From Cryomorphaceae bacterium (GTDB lineage: Bacteria; Bacteroidota; Bacteroidia; Flavobacteriales_D; Cryomorphaceae), in the NCBI GenBank assembly GCA_003565555.1, contig PXBH01000145.1, forward strand, positions 73,334-137,333: DNA of 64,000 nt, read 5' to 3'. The position numbers and the translations under genes were made by a program. This document shows, piece after piece, positions 61,611 through 64,000 of this stretch. The notes under the pieces were generated by a model. That model did no database searches and had not been told where the DNA came from. It saw only the letters and a list, made by a program, of their open reading frames with translations. Position 1 is the first letter of the stretch, and each line of letters starts with the position of its first letter.

Positions 61611-62665
61611 TGCTTAAAATAGGTTGACACAGTATCTGTAGCGTACCGCTCCGTAAACGCTGCGGCGGCATTGAGCGCGGGGGCGCGAAGGCCGCTTCCC
61701 GCGGTGCCGGGAGCGGTGATCACCATGGCCTCATCCCAGAGGTCTGCATCGATGAACCGCTGCAGTGTATGCCGTCCTCCCTCCACCATGACCGAAAGGA
61801 TGCCTCGTTTGTAAAGCGATTCAACGGCAGTCAGGGCCAAATCGGCACCCTCCGAGGCTGTGGTCCAAATCAGGGTTCCGTCGGCGCTTAAGAGGGGGGA
61901 CTCGGGTCCGCCCCGCCTTGAAATCACTTCTGTGACATTCCCGTCATTGAAAAGGGCCGCATTGGCCGGTACGAGGCCCCGCTGAGAGATGACCACGCGG
62001 TGCGGATTGCGTCCGGCGTAGCTGCGTACGGTAAGTGAGGGATTATCGTTGGCCGCCGTGGCCGCCCCGATCAGAATGGCTCCTTCCGCGGCTCTGCGCT
62101 TGTGCACCTTTTTTTTAACGGCGGGGTGACTGATCCAATGTATGCCTGTATCACCCGCACTGCGCTCGATGTCCATAAAGCCGTCTGCGGTTTGCGCCCA
62201 CTTGAGCAGGATGTAGGGGCGTTTTAAGCTGTGATAGGTATTGAACCTACGGTTGAGATGTCGGCAATCGGATTCGAGCACCCCCACAGTGACATCGATT
62301 CCCGCTTTGCGCAGCTTGTCGATGCCCTTGCCTGCCGTAAGGGGGTTCGGGTCCTCTTGACCGATGACTACGCGCGGTATGTCGCAAGCCACAATCATGT
62401 CTGCACAGGGGGGTGTTTTGCCGCTGTGGGCGCAGGGTTCAAGATTCACGTAAAGTGTGGAATTTTTCAACAGCGAGCGGTCGCGCACAGCAGCAACGGC
62501 ATTCACTTCCGCATGGGCTTCTCCGAAAGCTCTGTGGAATCCGCTCCCGATTATTTTTCCGTCATGTAAGATCACGGAACCCACCATGGGATTGGGTGCT
62601 GTTCTCAGCGCACCTTTTTCGGCGAGCGCTATGCAGCGTCTCATGAAGGTTTCGTGCGGATTCAT
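61607..62665 (-). CDS. ribD: RibD, bifunctional riboflavin biosynthesis deaminase/reductase
   Basis: A 352-residue protein of usual RibD length. The N-terminal deaminase has the zinc site HAEVNAV (H51, E53) and LEPCAHSGKTPPCADMI (C78, C87). The C-terminal reductase (about 150-350) shows RPYILLKWAQTADGFM and VMVEGGRHTLQRFI. It deaminates and then reduces the pyrimidine intermediate from GTP, the second and third steps of riboflavin synthesis. First gene of a four-gene run (ribD, EamA, IMPACT, peptidase), divergent from prmC with a 166-base gap. Confidence 0.95.
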   Translation of the reverse strand: MNPHETFMRRCIALAEKGALRTAPNPMVGSVILHDGKIIGSGFHRAFGEAHAEVNAVAAVRDRSLLKNSTLYVNLEPCAHSGKTPPCADMIVACDIPRVVIGQEDPNPLTAGKGIDKLRKAGIDVTVGVLESDCRHLNRRFNTYHSLKRPYILLKWAQTADGFMDIERSAGDTGIHWISHPAVKKKVHKRRAAEGAILIGAATAANDNPSLTVRSYAGRNPHRVVISQRGLVPANAALFNDGNVTEVISRRGGPESPLLSADGTLIWTTASEGADLALTAVESLYKRGILSVMVEGGRHTLQRFIDADLWDEAMVITAPGTAGSGLRAPALNAAAAFTERYATDTVSTYFKQ

Positions 62666-62831
62666 TGCGCAAAGTAAACATTCCCGGCCCGATTTTCTCC
62701 CTCCGAAGTGAAGCGAAAAGCGAGGGGCTCGCGTTTCAAACTCCGGGCTCGGGCGGTGATGTGAATAAAAAAAATCTCTGTCATAACATTAATTGAGGCG
62801 ATTGGATTAACTTAGCTACCTATCGAGAGCC

Positions 62832-63695
62832 ATGATTGAAAGCACCCAAACGGTTTCCGGCATCATTTCAGCGTTCAGAGAAGCGCTTCAGGGGCATTAT
62901 CCCGACAGGGAGATTGATCAGTTTTTGGTCATGGCCTTTGAAGAAGTAATGCATTTGGGAAAAGTCCGGGTCTTCACCGTTGCCGATGCGCCGGTGGGGG
63001 AGGTGCAGTACAAGCGCTTCACTTCCATTATTGAGGGCCTCAAGCGGAGGGAGCCTATACAGTATCTGCTCGGCTACACCGTCTTTTACGATATTCCTTT
63101 GAAAGTGACTCCGGATGTATTGATCCCCCGCCCGGAGACGGAGGAGTTGGCAGACCGCATTGTGAAAGATTACCGCGGTAAGCAGCCCCGCATTATTGAT
63201 TTGGGTACGGGTTCGGGCTGCATTGCCATAGCCCTGAAGCAGCACCTGCCCGGTGCGCAGGTGCTCGGAGCGGACAACAGCGTGGCAGCACTCGATTTGG
63301 CCAATGCCAATGCAAAGTCCAATAAACTGGACATCGAATTTTTTCATTTTGATATCCTCAGGCAAGAGAGTCTGGGGTTTATGGATTTTGATGTGATCGT
63401 GAGCAACCCGCCCTATGTCACACCCGCCGAAAAGAGGGAGATGGATGACAATGTCCTCAAGTACGAACCGAGCGAAGCGCTCTTTGTGCCGGAGGACAAT
63501 CCCCTGCTCTTTTACAGAAAAATCACAGACCTCGCAGACGGTCATCTCCTGCGCGGCGGTGCGCTGTATTTCGAGATCAACCGCGCTTACGGCAACGAGA
63601 TCGCAGGTCTGCTCAAAGACCGGGGCTATGCCGAGGTGGAAGTTTTTCCCGACCTGAACGGGAACGACCGCATGATTCGTGCTATAAAGCGTTGA
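62832..63695 (+). CDS. prmC: PrmC, release factor glutamine methyltransferase
   Basis: A 287-residue protein with the helical N-terminal domain (1-85) and an SAM-dependent methyltransferase domain: IPRPETEELADRIV (PrmC hallmark), DLGTGSGCIAIAL (SAM motif I), and the amide-binding VSNPPYVTP. It methylates the glutamine of the GGQ loop in release factors RF1 and RF2. A -7-like TAACTTAG lies about 20 bases upstream. The following gene starts with TTG overlapping its stop (TTGA). Confidence 0.95.
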   Translation: MIESTQTVSGIISAFREALQGHYPDREIDQFLVMAFEEVMHLGKVRVFTVADAPVGEVQYKRFTSIIEGLKRREPIQYLLGYTVFYDIPLKVTPDVLIPRPETEELADRIVKDYRGKQPRIIDLGTGSGCIAIALKQHLPGAQVLGADNSVAALDLANANAKSNKLDIEFFHFDILRQESLGFMDFDVIVSNPPYVTPAEKREMDDNVLKYEPSEALFVPEDNPLLFYRKITDLADGHLLRGGALYFEINRAYGNEIAGLLKDRGYAEVEVFPDLNGNDRMIRAIKR

Positions 63696-64000
63696 GGCTA
63701 AGTTTTTTCATACTGATTCTTTTTTTACCTGTCCTCGCTTCGGCTCAATTCGGTCAGGGCGAGCAAGTCATGCTCATCAACGGAAAGCGCACGCTGGAAG
63801 GCTACCAGAACAAACTCAAATTCGACCTCGGACTCGATGCGCGCCCTACCATTCTGGACGGGGAGCGGGTCACGGTAGGAGGGCTGCGTATCGGCGCGCA
63901 ATACCGACGCGTACACCGTTTCGGCGTGGGGTTTTACTTTTTAAACTCCCGTATTTTCAGTCGGGATTTCGGTTTTCCCATTGAGGAAGAGCTTGTGGAA
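63692..64000 (+). CDS. Partial exported protein, 5' end only
   Basis: An open frame of 103 codons that runs off the window. It starts at TTG 63692, overlapping the prmC stop. The first 20 residues form a signal peptide (LSFFILILFLPVLASAQ). What follows is FGQGEQVMLINGKRTLEG, then alternating, aromatic strands (VGGLRIGAQYRRVHRFGVGFYFL), as in an outer-membrane beta barrel. No family is recognised. The minus-strand frame over the same bases is a shadow. Confidence 0.7.
   Translation, partial: MRLSFFILILFLPVLASAQFGQGEQVMLINGKRTLEGYQNKLKFDLGLDARPTILDGERVTVGGLRIGAQYRRVHRFGVGFYFLNSRIFSRDFGFPIEEELVE

Overview
The window is a piece of a Bacteroidota chromosome, most likely from a Flavobacteriia-like aerobe or microaerobe with fairly high GC. 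The evidence is consistent: a fused CcoN-CcoO oxidase subunit, type IX secretion (T9SS) C-terminal sorting domains, a bacillithiol gene (bshB1), a DUF2520-kdsC-UbiA prenyltransferase-maf block, many genes without purine-rich ribosome binding sites, and TAnnTTTG-type -7 promoter elements (for example in front of rnpB, pheT and the LuxR-type gene). No insertion sequence, prophage, CRISPR array or tRNA was seen.

Layout. 0-6.4 kb: housekeeping genes (beta-CASP metallo-hydrolase, RidA, an orphan membrane protein, M61 peptidase, lipoamide dehydrogenase, a small GIY-YIG protein). 6.4-18.2 kb, minus strand: a complete cbb3 oxidase locus, read as fnr-like regulator, usp, ccoI, ccoS, ccoNO, ccoQ, ccoP, ccoG, ccoH, a TauE/SafE-like membrane protein and hemN. 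Most neighbours overlap by ATGA, TGATG or GTGA. 18.3-23.5 kb, plus strand: cytochrome c maturation genes ccmB, ccmC, ccmD, ccmE, ccmF, divergent from the regulator. Together these two blocks make, load with copper and haem, and regulate a high-affinity respiratory chain end. 23.4-27.0 kb, plus strand: DUF2520 protein, kdsC, a prenyltransferase, maf and bshB1, again tightly overlapped.

27.1-46.2 kb is the accessory heart of the window: a LuxR-type regulator followed by four very large secreted proteins on the minus strand (1709, 1698, 1160 and 1425 residues). Three carry a CotH-type atypical kinase domain behind a chitobiase-like N-terminal module. All four share a cysteine-bearing module of about 190 residues that I cannot name. 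The first and last share almost the same C-terminal third even at DNA level. All end in T9SS sorting domains, so they should be exported to the cell surface. Several have their own promoter-like sites.

46.5-48.9 kb: a divergent Rim-type trio (AstE-like deacylase, RimB-like retropepsin-fold protein, RimK ligase). 48.9-64 kb: SDR dehydrogenase with a coupled small protein, tRNA hydroxylase TrhO, a small T9SS protein, the RNase P RNA gene with promoter and terminator, a DUF389 membrane protein with a degenerate lipid-kinase-like N-terminus, a PlsC-type acyltransferase, pheT, an M42-like peptidase, an IMPACT protein, an EamA transporter, ribD, prmC, and the 5' end of an exported protein that runs off the window.
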